The notes beneath the pieces were generated by a model. The model saw only the letters and a list, made by a program, of their open reading frames with translations, was not told where the DNA came from and did no database searches. 64,000 nucleotides of DNA from Pseudonocardia sp. MH-G8 (GTDB lineage: Bacteria > Actinomycetota > Actinomycetes > Mycobacteriales > Pseudonocardiaceae): contig NZ_NKYF01000026.1 in the NCBI RefSeq assembly GCF_002262885.1, forward strand, positions 1 to 64,000. The letters run 5' to 3'. Shown one piece after another: positions 51,037 through 58,430 of the stretch (position 1 is its first letter; each line of letters begins with the position of its first letter). The translations under genes and the position numbers were made by a program.

Positions 51037-51947
51037 CCCGGCGCGTGCTGGCCGTCGTCGGCGTCGTCGCGGTGCTCGTGCTGGCGGGTGTCGGGCTGTG
51101 GCGGGCCGGGCAGGACCGGCCCGAGACCCTCGAGCAGCGCACCGAGGCGATCGCCGCGGAGCTGGGGTGCCCGACATGCGAGGCGCAGTCGGTGGCGATG
51201 TCGCGCAGCGAGATCGCCACGGCGATGCGCGCCGAGATCAGCGGCCAGCTGAACGAAGGCCGCACACCGGAACAGATCCGCGCCTGGTTCGCCGACCGGT
51301 ACGGGCCGGCCGTCCTGCTCGATCCGCCTGCGGCCGGCGTGGGCCTGGTCGTGTGGGTCGTTCCCGCGGTGCTGCTCGGCGCCGGGCTCGCGCTCACCGC
51401 CGTCGTCGTCCGACGACGCGCCCCGGCGCAGGCCGCTGTTCCACGGGTCCCCGCGCCACGCGTCCGATGGGTGGTGCCGCTGGCCGCCCTCGGTGTGGCG
51501 GCGGCCGGTGTCACGGCGTGGCTCACGGTCGACAGCCCCGCCGCTCCCGCGCCGCCGCCGGCGGTTGCCGCCGCCGTGGCCGCACCGGAGCCGGCCGCGG
51601 ATCCGGAGGCGTGGCTGGCGCGCGGCGCCGCCCTCGAGGCCGAGCGGAAGTACGGACCGTCGGCCGACGCCTACCGCACGGCGGCGGACCTGCGCCCCCA
51701 GGACGTGCGGGCCCAGGTGCGGCTCGGCCTGGTCCTGCTGAAGGCGGGGGAGCCCGCGGAAGCCGAGTCCGCGGCGCGGCGGATCCTGGTCGACCGGCCC
51801 GCGCACCCGGAAGGGCTGCTCGTGCTCGGCCTGGCCCAGCGGGCCCTCGGTGCGGCGGAGGCGCCCGGCACCCTGCAGCGCTTCCTCGAGACCGCGCCGA
51901 CCCACCCGGCGGCCGCCGAGGTCCGCCGCCTGCTCGCCGGCACATAG
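51033..51947 (+). CDS. ccmH: CcmH fused to a CcmI-like TPR domain
   Basis: 304-residue protein. Residues 1-25 form an anchor helix. LGCPTCEAQSVAMSRSEIA near residue 45 is the CcmH redox motif, with LGC in place of the usual LRC. INEGRTPEQIRAWFADRYG-like sequence and a second helix (LVVWVVPAVLLGAGLALTAVV) complete CcmH. After a third helix and a proline/alanine linker come TPR-like repeats (WLARGAALEAERKYGPSADAYRTAADLRP, RLGLVLLKAGEPAEAE), equivalent to CcmI. Combining both in one chain also occurs in some proteobacteria. Last gene of the operon. Confidence 0.88.
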   Translation: MTRRVLAVVGVVAVLVLAGVGLWRAGQDRPETLEQRTEAIAAELGCPTCEAQSVAMSRSEIATAMRAEISGQLNEGRTPEQIRAWFADRYGPAVLLDPPAAGVGLVVWVVPAVLLGAGLALTAVVVRRRAPAQAAVPRVPAPRVRWVVPLAALGVAAAGVTAWLTVDSPAAPAPPPAVAAAVAAPEPAADPEAWLARGAALEAERKYGPSADAYRTAADLRPQDVRAQVRLGLVLLKAGEPAEAESAARRILVDRPAHPEGLLVLGLAQRALGAAEAPGTLQRFLETAPTHPAAAEVRRLLAGT

Positions 51948-52036
51948 GACCCCGGTGGCCGAGAAGCGGATGCGCAGCATGCGATCAGCTGACGGTCCCG
52001 ACGGATCACCGAGATCCGGTTCGGAGGAGGACCACC

Positions 52037-52411
52037 ATGAGCTCCGACGCTCTGCGCCCCGGAGAGGACGCCCTCGCGGACGTGCACGAGGGGATGCGCG
52101 TCGTCGACAGCGCCGGAGCGGACGTGGGCACCGTGGAACTGGTGAAAGTCGGTGACCCCGAGGCCGTCACCGGGCAAGGGCAGTCCACCCCGGGCGGGCT
52201 GGTCGAGGACCTGCAGGAGGCGTTCGGCGGCGGTGAGCCGCAGGTGCCCGCCCAGTTTGCGGCCCAGCTGATGCGCGTCGGCTTCGTCAAGGTCGACGGC
52301 AAGGGGCTGCTCGACCGCGACACCTATGTCCCCGCCGACCAGGTCGCGTCGGTGACTGCCGGCGCCGTGCACCTCACCGTCCCCGGCGCGGACCTGGTCC
52401 CACGCGCGTAG
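52037..52411 (+). CDS. PRC-barrel-like stress protein
   Basis: 124-residue protein with GGAGGAGG upstream of the ATG. It contains VHEGMRVVDSAGADVGTVELVKVGDPEAV, a PRC-barrel-like beta segment, and RVGFVKVDGKGLLDRDTYVPADQVASVTAGAVHLTV as its closing strands. The middle (GGLVEDLQEAFGGGEP) is an insertion typical of actinobacterial versions. Function unknown. It stands alone between the ccm operon and the dehydrogenase gene. Confidence 0.75.
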   Translation: MSSDALRPGEDALADVHEGMRVVDSAGADVGTVELVKVGDPEAVTGQGQSTPGGLVEDLQEAFGGGEPQVPAQFAAQLMRVGFVKVDGKGLLDRDTYVPADQVASVTAGAVHLTVPGADLVPRA

Positions 52412-52638
52412 AACTCCGGTCGTCCGGCTGCCCACCTCGGCATCTCCGGCGTCGAGCAGCCCGCCGACGGCCCGCAGCAGGGCCGCCTCCCGGATCCGAG
52501 GGGCCGACGGGTGCGGTGCGGACTTGCGGCCGGAACCGCGAGGTTTACGTCGTCGAAGCGGGGCCGGCCGGGTGCGTACGTCACCCGGCATCCGGGCAGG
52601 CACGACCGGCGCACGTGACGACGAGCGTCCCGGTCCAC

Positions 52639-52663
52639 GGTTGCGGTACGGGTACCGGGGTAC
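52639..52663 (+). promoter_or_regulatory. Sigma-B-type promoter candidate for the dehydrogenase gene
   Basis: GGTT at 52639-52642, 15-bp spacer, GGGTAC at 52658-52663, 37 bp before the GTG at 52701. A second GGGTAC overlaps just upstream at 52650-52655. Confidence 0.45.
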
Positions 52664-52700
52664 GGCTCGGGGGGACCGCGAACGTCGGAAGGAGCGATCG

Positions 52701-53885
52701 GTGAAGGCCGTGATCTGGCAAGGACCGGGCGACATCGCCATGAGCGAGGTGCCCGACCCGCAGGTGCAGGACGGGGGCGACGCGATCGTGCGCCTGACGA
52801 TGAGCGCGATCTGCGGTACCGACCTGCACATGATCCGGGGGACGATGCCGGGGATGCGACCGGGAACGGTGCTCGGCCACGAGGGCGTCGGAGTCGTTGA
52901 GGAGGTCGGTGGCAGCGTGCGGGCGTTCCGGCCCGGCGACCGGGTGGTGATCCCGTCGACGATCTGCTGCGGGGCGTGCTCCTACTGCCGGGCGGGCTAC
53001 ACCTCGCAGTGCGATGTCGCAAACCCGAACGGTGCGCTGGCCGGGACGGCCTTCTACGGCGGTCCCGAGCCGACGGGGCCATTCGACGGTCTGCAGGCCC
53101 AGTTCGCCCGCGTGCCGCGGGCCGATGCGAACCTGGTTCCGCTGCCGGACACCGTCAGCGACGAGCAGGCAATCATCCTGTCGGACGTGTTCACCACCGG
53201 GTTCTACGGTGCGCAGTTGGCCGAAGTCGGTCCCGGTGACACGGTCGCGGTGTTCGGCTGCGGGCCGGTGGGGCAGCTGGCGATCGCCAGCGCCCGGCAC
53301 CTCGGTGCGACCAGGGTGTTCGCCGTCGACGGCGTGCCCGGCCGCCTGGAGAAGGCGCGTCGCCAGCACGTGGAACCGGTCGACTTCACCTCGGAGGACC
53401 CCGTCGCCGCGATCCGCGAGCTGACCGGCGGCATCGGCGCGGACCGCGTGATCGACGCGGTCGGGGTGGACGCCTACGCCCCTCCTGGCGCCGGTGACCC
53501 GGAGCGCCGCACTGAGGAGCTCGAGGAGGTCAGTGGGGGCGGGGACACCGCGTGGAACGTCGGGGACGCCCCGTCGCAGGCATCGCAGTGGGCGGTGCAG
53601 GCGGTGGCGAAGGCCGGCACCGTGGGCATCGTCGGTGTGTATCCGCAGACGGCGGCGAGCTGGCCGATCGGGATGGCGATGAACCGCAACCTGACGGTGA
53701 AGATGGGCAACTGCCCGCATCGGGCGCTGATGCCCGAGCTGATCGACATCGTGGCCGCGGGCCAGCTCGACCCTGCGCGGGCGATCACCGAGAAGGAACC
53801 GATGACCGACGCGGTCGAGGCCTACCGGACCTTCGACGCGCACGAACCGGGCTGGGTCAAGGTCGCTGTCGAGCCGGCTACATAG
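52701..53885 (+). CDS. Zinc-dependent alcohol/formaldehyde dehydrogenase
   Basis: 394-residue MDR-superfamily enzyme. Catalytic zinc ligands are in SAICGTDLHM and LGHEGVGVVEEVG. The structural zinc loop is CCGACSYCRAGYTSQC. The NAD-binding motif is VFGCGPVGQLA. DAYAPPGAG... and AWNVGDAPSQASQWAVQAVAKAGTVGIVGVYP resemble the glutathione-independent formaldehyde dehydrogenase subgroup, which oxidises formaldehyde to formate. The GTG at 52701 begins the VKAVIWQGPGD strand. If it makes formate, the selenoenzyme at 18.6-22 kb could consume it (inference). Confidence 0.88.
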   Translation: MKAVIWQGPGDIAMSEVPDPQVQDGGDAIVRLTMSAICGTDLHMIRGTMPGMRPGTVLGHEGVGVVEEVGGSVRAFRPGDRVVIPSTICCGACSYCRAGYTSQCDVANPNGALAGTAFYGGPEPTGPFDGLQAQFARVPRADANLVPLPDTVSDEQAIILSDVFTTGFYGAQLAEVGPGDTVAVFGCGPVGQLAIASARHLGATRVFAVDGVPGRLEKARRQHVEPVDFTSEDPVAAIRELTGGIGADRVIDAVGVDAYAPPGAGDPERRTEELEEVSGGGDTAWNVGDAPSQASQWAVQAVAKAGTVGIVGVYPQTAASWPIGMAMNRNLTVKMGNCPHRALMPELIDIVAAGQLDPARAITEKEPMTDAVEAYRTFDAHEPGWVKVAVEPAT

Positions 53886-54054
53886 CCCGCCCGGCTTGCT
53901 TGCGGAGGCGCGGATCGACGACTGGGTGGACGACGCCCGGCAGCCACTCTGACCGGACCCGTGGATCAGGGTTGGTCCGCCGCGTAGCCCCTGGCGCCCG
54001 CGACGCCCGTGGGTGGAGTGCCGCTGGACGCGCGGAGGTGCCCGCTCCGCCGAC

Positions 54055-54080
54055 GATTCCGGGCTTCCGCCCGCGGGTAT
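54055..54080 (+). promoter_or_regulatory. Sigma-B-type promoter candidate for the DUF3040 gene
   Basis: GATT at 54055-54058, 16-bp spacer, GGGTAT at 54075-54080, 66 bp before the ATG at 54147. Confidence 0.4.
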
Positions 54081-54146
54081 CCCGGACGGACGAACCGAGC
54101 ACCCGGCCACGAGACCGACGACCGCCCGAACTGCCAGGAGGCGCCG

Positions 54147-54431
54147 ATGCTCAGCGACCGGGACCGGCGCACGCTGCGGGAGATGGAGGAGGCGCTCGAG
54201 CGGAGCGACGAGCGCTACGCATCGACCTTCGCCCTCCGCGCCGATCGGCTGCGCGATGTCCCTCGAGGGCCCAGGTTCGTGCGCGTGGTCGTCGTTCTGG
54301 TGGTCCTGACCGTGCTTCTGCTCGTGCTCGGACTCGCGAGCATCGCGCTCGTCACCGCATCGCTGCTCGGGCTGGCAGTATTGCTGTCCGCCGTGGCGGG
54401 ACAGCGGGACCGTCGCGGAGGGCCCTGGTGA
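54147..54431 (+). CDS. DUF3040 family membrane protein
   Basis: 94-residue protein. LSDRDRRTLREMEEALERSD is the conserved DUF3040 N-terminal helix, usually LSxxERxxLxxIExxL. Two adjacent hydrophobic segments follow (FVRVVVVLVVLTVLLLVLGL, IALVTASLLGLAVLLSAVAG). CCAGGAGG precedes the ATG. Function unknown; family members are small actinobacterial membrane proteins. The stop overlaps the next gene (GTGA). Confidence 0.82.
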   Translation: MLSDRDRRTLREMEEALERSDERYASTFALRADRLRDVPRGPRFVRVVVVLVVLTVLLLVLGLASIALVTASLLGLAVLLSAVAGQRDRRGGPW

Positions 54432-54730
54432 TTCGGGGAATGATCCGGAACGTGCTGCGGCGCGTGTTCGGCCGCGACCGGCGGCTCCCGGATCCGGCGG
54501 AGCCGCGGTCGGAGTCCGACGTCGACCGCGACGAGGGGGTGGCGAACAGCCGGGCGCACGGCGGTCGCCCGACTCGCACCGACGGGGACGCGCCGACGTC
54601 GACGGGAACGGGGCCCAACGAGCTCTTCGTGGGTCGTGCCGCCGGTCAGGACCCGGGCCATGCAGGCCGGACCGGCGCCGAGGCACGAGCCGCGGACGAG
54701 CGGGATGTCGACCGGCAACGCCGGGATTGA
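54428..54730 (+). CDS. Hydrophilic hypothetical protein
   Basis: 100-residue protein starting GTG at 54428 and overlapping the DUF3040 stop. The N-terminus is a short amphipathic stretch, IRGMIRNVLRRVFGRDRRLP. The rest is disordered and rich in D, R, G and T (SESDVDRDEGVANSRAHGG, TGTGPNELFVGRAAGQDPG). No domain is recognised. The overlap suggests it is translated with the DUF3040 protein, perhaps as a membrane-peripheral partner. Confidence 0.5.
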   Translation: MIRGMIRNVLRRVFGRDRRLPDPAEPRSESDVDRDEGVANSRAHGGRPTRTDGDAPTSTGTGPNELFVGRAAGQDPGHAGRTGAEARAADERDVDRQRRD

Positions 54731-54807
54731 CGCAGGGTCGATGGCCGTGCGCCCGCCCGGACGTGCCCACGGGCGCAGCTCGGGGCTGAGGTGTCGGGCG
54801 ACCCGCG

Positions 54808-55638
54808 TCAGAGCCAGCGCGGTGCGATGCGGCGTTGCTGGCGTCGCCCGGATGGCGCTGCGCGGCTGTCGGACTCCACCAGCACCACGCTGTCGTCGAA
54901 GCACCAGTACCCGGCGATCTGAACCGCGTCGGGGTACGGCTCGGGGTAGCTCCACGCCACGTCGGAGATGCCGTCGGCGTCGGAGTACCGGGCGACGCCC
55001 TTGTACGGGCAGACGCTCGTGGTCGTGCTGCTCGTCAGGGTGTCGGGCCGGACGTCGGCGGGCGGGATGTAGAGCCGGTTGGGCAGCCCGGTCTCGGACA
55101 GCAGGACCGGACGGGTCGACTCGGCGAGCACACGTCCACCCGACGAGACCCGGATGCGACGGCTGGTCCCGCGGGTGTCGACGCGGTGATACGGATCGCG
55201 CAGGTGCCCGAACACCTGCTCGTCCTCGTCGAACCAGGCGTCCATCGCCTCGAAGGCGATCGCCTGGTAGCCACGCAGCCATCCGGCCTGCGCGGTCGGC
55301 TCCGGGTAGGACCACACGGCATCCTCGGCGAACCGGTCGCCGACCCGCACCGAGGAGTAGTGCGCATCGCCCTTGAACGGGCAGGAGGTGGTGCGGTCCG
55401 AGGGGTCGAGGAGGTGGCCCTGGACGTCGGTGGCGGGGACGTGGAGCTGGGGCAGCTCACCCGTCTCGTGCAGCAGCATTCCGTGCACCGTGTCCACGAG
55501 CGTCCGATCGGCGAAGACGGCGCGTATGCGGCGGGGGAAGGCGTCGAAGAACAGGCGGTGCTCGGGCGCCTCGATCCGGTAGTTGACCATCTCGGAGGCG
55601 CCGACCGCCAACGGTCCCGTGGCCATGGTCAGGCTCAT
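54808..55638 (-). CDS. Tandem DUF427 protein
   Basis: 276-residue protein made of two DUF427 domains. The first (about residues 30-140) has RIRAVFADRTLVDTVHGMLLHE and SCPFKGDAHYSSV with VWSYPEP. The second (about 160-265) repeats it as RIRVSSGGRVLAESTRPVLLSE and VCPYKGVARYSDA with AWSYPEP. The CPxKGxAxY motif recurring twice defines the family. Function is unknown. The near-leaderless sigma-B-type promoter candidate ends 10 bp before the ATG. Confidence 0.9.
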   Translation of the reverse strand: MSLTMATGPLAVGASEMVNYRIEAPEHRLFFDAFPRRIRAVFADRTLVDTVHGMLLHETGELPQLHVPATDVQGHLLDPSDRTTSCPFKGDAHYSSVRVGDRFAEDAVWSYPEPTAQAGWLRGYQAIAFEAMDAWFDEDEQVFGHLRDPYHRVDTRGTSRRIRVSSGGRVLAESTRPVLLSETGLPNRLYIPPADVRPDTLTSSTTTSVCPYKGVARYSDADGISDVAWSYPEPYPDAVQIAGYWCFDDSVVLVESDSRAAPSGRRQQRRIAPRWL

Positions 55639-55648
55639 AGGCAACGGG

Positions 55649-55673
55649 GTACCCCCGCCCCGGTCGGGGATGC
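55649..55673 (-). promoter_or_regulatory. Sigma-B-type promoter candidate for the DUF427 gene
   Basis: On the minus strand, GCAT (55673-55670), 15-bp spacer, GGGTAC (55654-55649), 10 bp before the ATG at 55638. It implies an almost leaderless transcript. Confidence 0.45.
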
Positions 55674-55688
55674 GGTGTATCCAGGGGA

Positions 55689-56150
55689 TCAGGCCGAACC
55701 TGCCCCGGCCGTGCCGGCGTCGGGCCGGGGCCGCGAGGACGACCGCCGCGAATCGTCGATCTCCTCCTCGAACTCCCCCATCCGGGGGCCGATGGCGGGA
55801 TCGGAGTCCGCCTCGTCGGGCTGGGCGAGAGTGATCGTGTTGCCCTCGGCGTCGGAGATCGACGCGATGCGCGCGATAACGCCCTCGACGACGTCGCCGG
55901 ACGCGATCTCGCGCTCGGCCAGGCGCGCGACCTCCTCGTCCAGGTCCGTCACCCCGATGGTCAGCAGCGCGCGCCCCGCCCGGTCGGGATCGTGGAGAAG
56001 CTGGACGACACCCGTGTCGGTGAGGCGCCATTCGGCGAGGCCGTCCATCGGTCGGCGGTCGGGGTCGCGTCCGAAGAACCGCTCGTACCATGTGAGGCCG
56101 GCGTCGAAATCCGCGACGGTGACGACGGCCATGACGCTGGTGACACGCAC
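55689..56150 (-). CDS. VOC-family glyoxalase-like protein
   Basis: 153-residue protein. The vicinal-oxygen-chelate fold is seen in VTSVMAVVTVADFDAGLTWYERFFG, LAEWRLTDTGVVQLLHDPDRAG, LLTIGVTDLDEEVARLAERE and IASISDAEGNTITLAQP. An acidic C-terminal tail (GEFEEEIDDSRRSSS) is extra. Metal-ligand positions are partly preserved (the glutamine in VVQLL and the end of the last strand), so catalytic activity is uncertain. GAGGAG precedes the GTG at 56150. Confidence 0.8.
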   Translation of the reverse strand: MRVTSVMAVVTVADFDAGLTWYERFFGRDPDRRPMDGLAEWRLTDTGVVQLLHDPDRAGRALLTIGVTDLDEEVARLAEREIASGDVVEGVIARIASISDAEGNTITLAQPDEADSDPAIGPRMGEFEEEIDDSRRSSSRPRPDAGTAGAGSA

Positions 56151-56242
56151 GGGCTCCTCGCTCTCCTCGAATTGCTGACTGGTGGGACGGCGGGCTACTG
56201 CCGCGGGCTCGTGATCGGGCCGGCGGCCCTGCTGCGGCGCTG

Positions 56243-56833
56243 TCAATCTGTCGCGTCGCCCTCGGTGGCCGTCGGGGCGTGGACGAGGACGACCGGGCAC
56301 CGGGCGTGGTGAGCGGCGCCGAGGGCGACCGAGCCGAGCACGGCGCCGGCGACCCCACCGTGCCTCCGGTTGCCGAGCACGAGCAGCTCGGCGCTGCGGG
56401 CGTGGTCGATCAGCACGGCCGTCGGGTCGCCCTGCTCGGTGTGGGTGTGCACGCGAGCGTGGGGCTCGTCCGGCGCGGGTTGCGGAACCGCGGCGACGAG
56501 CCGGGCGTGCGCTTCGGCCTCGAAGTCCTTCTCGGGGGTCTGGGCAAGGGCGTTGGCGCCGAACTGCGCAGGCCGGTGCCAGGCAGCGACGGCGTGGACG
56601 GTGGCGCCTGTCGTGTCCGCGTGCCGGACGGCCCACTGCAGCGCGGCGTGGGACGCGGGCGAGCCGTCGATCCCGACGACCACCTGGGGCGCCGGGTCGC
56701 TGCCCGACCGCTCGGCTTCATGGATCGGCGTAGGACCCGGTCGGGTCCCGCCTCGCCGGTCGTCGACGGTGTCCTGCGCCTGAATCGGGAACGCGCGCCG
56801 GGTGCGCGGTGTCCTGCTGTCCTGTGCCGCCAT
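56243..56833 (-). CDS. Universal stress protein (UspA family)
   Basis: 196-residue single-domain USP with a 48-residue disordered extension. VVVGIDGSPASHAALQWAVRHA is the first strand and helix, and LLVLGNRRHGGVAGAVLGSVALGAAHHARCPVVLV is the ATP-binding G-2x-G-9x-G(S) motif. It therefore probably binds ATP. It is divergent from a second USP gene at 56921, 87 bp away. A minus-strand GGGTAC at 56848-56843, 10 bp from the ATG, is a possible -10 but lacks a clear -35 element. Confidence 0.92.
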   Translation of the reverse strand: MAAQDSRTPRTRRAFPIQAQDTVDDRRGGTRPGPTPIHEAERSGSDPAPQVVVGIDGSPASHAALQWAVRHADTTGATVHAVAAWHRPAQFGANALAQTPEKDFEAEAHARLVAAVPQPAPDEPHARVHTHTEQGDPTAVLIDHARSAELLVLGNRRHGGVAGAVLGSVALGAAHHARCPVVLVHAPTATEGDATD

Positions 56834-56887
56834 GCGGGCCGGGTACCCCGTCCTCGCCGCACGTCACCAGCACAAGGCCACCCCGCC

Positions 56888-56911
56888 GGTTCGGTCGCTG
56901 TGATCGGGTAC
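56888..56911 (+). promoter_or_regulatory. Sigma-B-type promoter candidate for the USP gene
   Basis: GGTT at 56888-56891, 14-bp spacer, GGGTAC at 56906-56911, 9 bp before the ATG at 56921: near-leaderless. Confidence 0.5.
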
Positions 56912-56920
56912 CCGTGGGGT

Positions 56921-57502
56921 ATGCCGGAGCGCGAGAACGCAGTCACCCCGGTCCGTCCGCCCGGGTCGCCGTTCCACCCCCACGACGTCGACGACGCCCT
57001 GCAGCCCGAGGCGTTGCAGGGCGGCGAGAAGACCGGACCGACCCCGGGTCGCGAGGAGCACAACCGGCGACCGACGGTGGTGGTCGGGATCGACGGGTCG
57101 GACGAGGCCGAGGCGGCGGTGCACTGGGCAGTCCGCCACGCTCAGGTCACGGGAGCGGCGGTGCGCGCGGTCGCGGTGTGGGACCAGCCGGTGCAGTTCG
57201 GTGACGGGGTGCCGCTGCCGGCCGAGGAGTTCGAGGCCGAGGCCCGTGCATGGCTGACCGCGGCGCTGCCCGAACTGCGCGCCGCTGAACCCGGGGCGGA
57301 GGTGGACACCCGACTCGAGCGGGGGGACCCGGCCACCGTTCTCTTAGGCCTTGCCCGTGACGCAGATCTGCTGGTGCTCGGCAACCACGGCCGCGGGGCG
57401 GTGGCCGGGGTTCTGCTGGGCTCGGTGGCTCAACGCTGCGCTCAGCGCGCGCGGTGCCCAGTGGTGCTCGTACCCCGACCGCGTCGGTCTGTGGAGGTGT
57501 AG
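56921..57502 (+). CDS. Universal stress protein (UspA family)
   Basis: 193-residue USP with an N-terminal disordered extension of about 48 residues. VVVGIDGSDEAEAAVHWAVRHA, then LLVLGNHGRGAVAGVLLGSVAQRCAQRARCPVVLV, the complete ATP-binding motif. It shares about half its core residues with the divergent USP at 56243, and both have similar-length extensions, so they are likely duplicates. It is followed at 3 bp by the TIM-barrel gene and then the kinase gene, a probable three-gene unit. Confidence 0.92.
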   Translation: MPERENAVTPVRPPGSPFHPHDVDDALQPEALQGGEKTGPTPGREEHNRRPTVVVGIDGSDEAEAAVHWAVRHAQVTGAAVRAVAVWDQPVQFGDGVPLPAEEFEAEARAWLTAALPELRAAEPGAEVDTRLERGDPATVLLGLARDADLLVLGNHGRGAVAGVLLGSVAQRCAQRARCPVVLVPRPRRSVEV

Positions 57503-57505
57503 CGA

Positions 57506-58429
57506 GTGCGACTGGGCATGCTGACCTCGGCGTTGCCGGGCCTTCCCTTGGAGGAACTGGCTCGGTGGGCGGAAACGGCTGGTTTCGAGGCCCTGGAGGT
57601 GGCTGCCTGGCCTGCGGGCGCCACCGTTGGGGGCGCGGCGGATCACCTGGACCCGGTGGGGTTCGGCCCCGGGGATGCCGAGCGGGTGCGGGCACTGTTC
57701 GGCCGGCACGGCCTGACGCTGTCCGCGTTGACCTATTACGAGAACCCGCTGCACCCGGACCCGGTGCGCCGGGCCGAGGTCCACCGGCACCTGGAGGCCT
57801 GCATCGACGCCGCGCAGCTGCTGGGCGTCGCCCCGGTGGGCATGTTCGTCGGGCGGGACCCGGCGCGGACCGTGGGGGAGAACCTGCTCCTCGCGGAGGA
57901 AGCGCTCACGCCGCTGGTGGAGCGCGCCGGCGAGCTGGGTGTGCCGCTGATGGTGGAGAACTGCCCGAAGCCCGACTGGCACCCCGACCGCCTCCCGGGC
58001 AACCTCGCCTACTCCCCGGAGCTGTGGGAGTGGATGTTCGACCTGGGGCTGGACCTCAACTTCGACCCGTCGCACCTGCCGGGCGTCGGGATCGACCCGG
58101 TGGCGGCGCTGCGTCCCTACGTCGACCGGGTCCGACACGTGCAGGCGAACGACGTGGAGGTCTTCCCGGAGCTCCGTGACCGCGTCGGCTACCTGGGGCC
58201 GGTGCACCGGGCGGATCCGGCGGACGCGGAGTGGTGGCGCTACCGTGCGGTCGGGCTCGGTGGGCTGGACTGGCGGCGACTCGTCGACGTGCTCTACGAG
58301 GGCGGATTCGACGGCGTCGTGTCCGTGGAGCACGAGGACCCGGTCTGGGCGGGGACGTCGCAGCGGGTGCAGGCCGGGCTCGGGCTCGCGCAGAGGGCCC
58401 TGCGGCCGCTGATCGTCGAGGAAGCCTGA
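57506..58429 (+). CDS. Xylose isomerase-like TIM-barrel protein
   Basis: 307-residue sugar phosphate isomerase/epimerase-family protein (AP endonuclease 2-like TIM barrel). MLTSALPGLPLEELARWAETAGFEALEVA starts the barrel. LMVENCP carries the metal-ligand glutamate, LNFDPSHLPGVGIDP the D/H pair, VRHVQANDVEV a histidine ligand, and GVVSVEHEDPVW the final glutamate. These match the metal-site layout of the family. The substrate is unknown; a polyol or inositol derivative is typical. The GTG start lies 3 bp after the USP stop. Confidence 0.88.
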   Translation: MRLGMLTSALPGLPLEELARWAETAGFEALEVAAWPAGATVGGAADHLDPVGFGPGDAERVRALFGRHGLTLSALTYYENPLHPDPVRRAEVHRHLEACIDAAQLLGVAPVGMFVGRDPARTVGENLLLAEEALTPLVERAGELGVPLMVENCPKPDWHPDRLPGNLAYSPELWEWMFDLGLDLNFDPSHLPGVGIDPVAALRPYVDRVRHVQANDVEVFPELRDRVGYLGPVHRADPADAEWWRYRAVGLGGLDWRRLVDVLYEGGFDGVVSVEHEDPVWAGTSQRVQAGLGLAQRALRPLIVEEA

Positions 58430-58430
58430 C

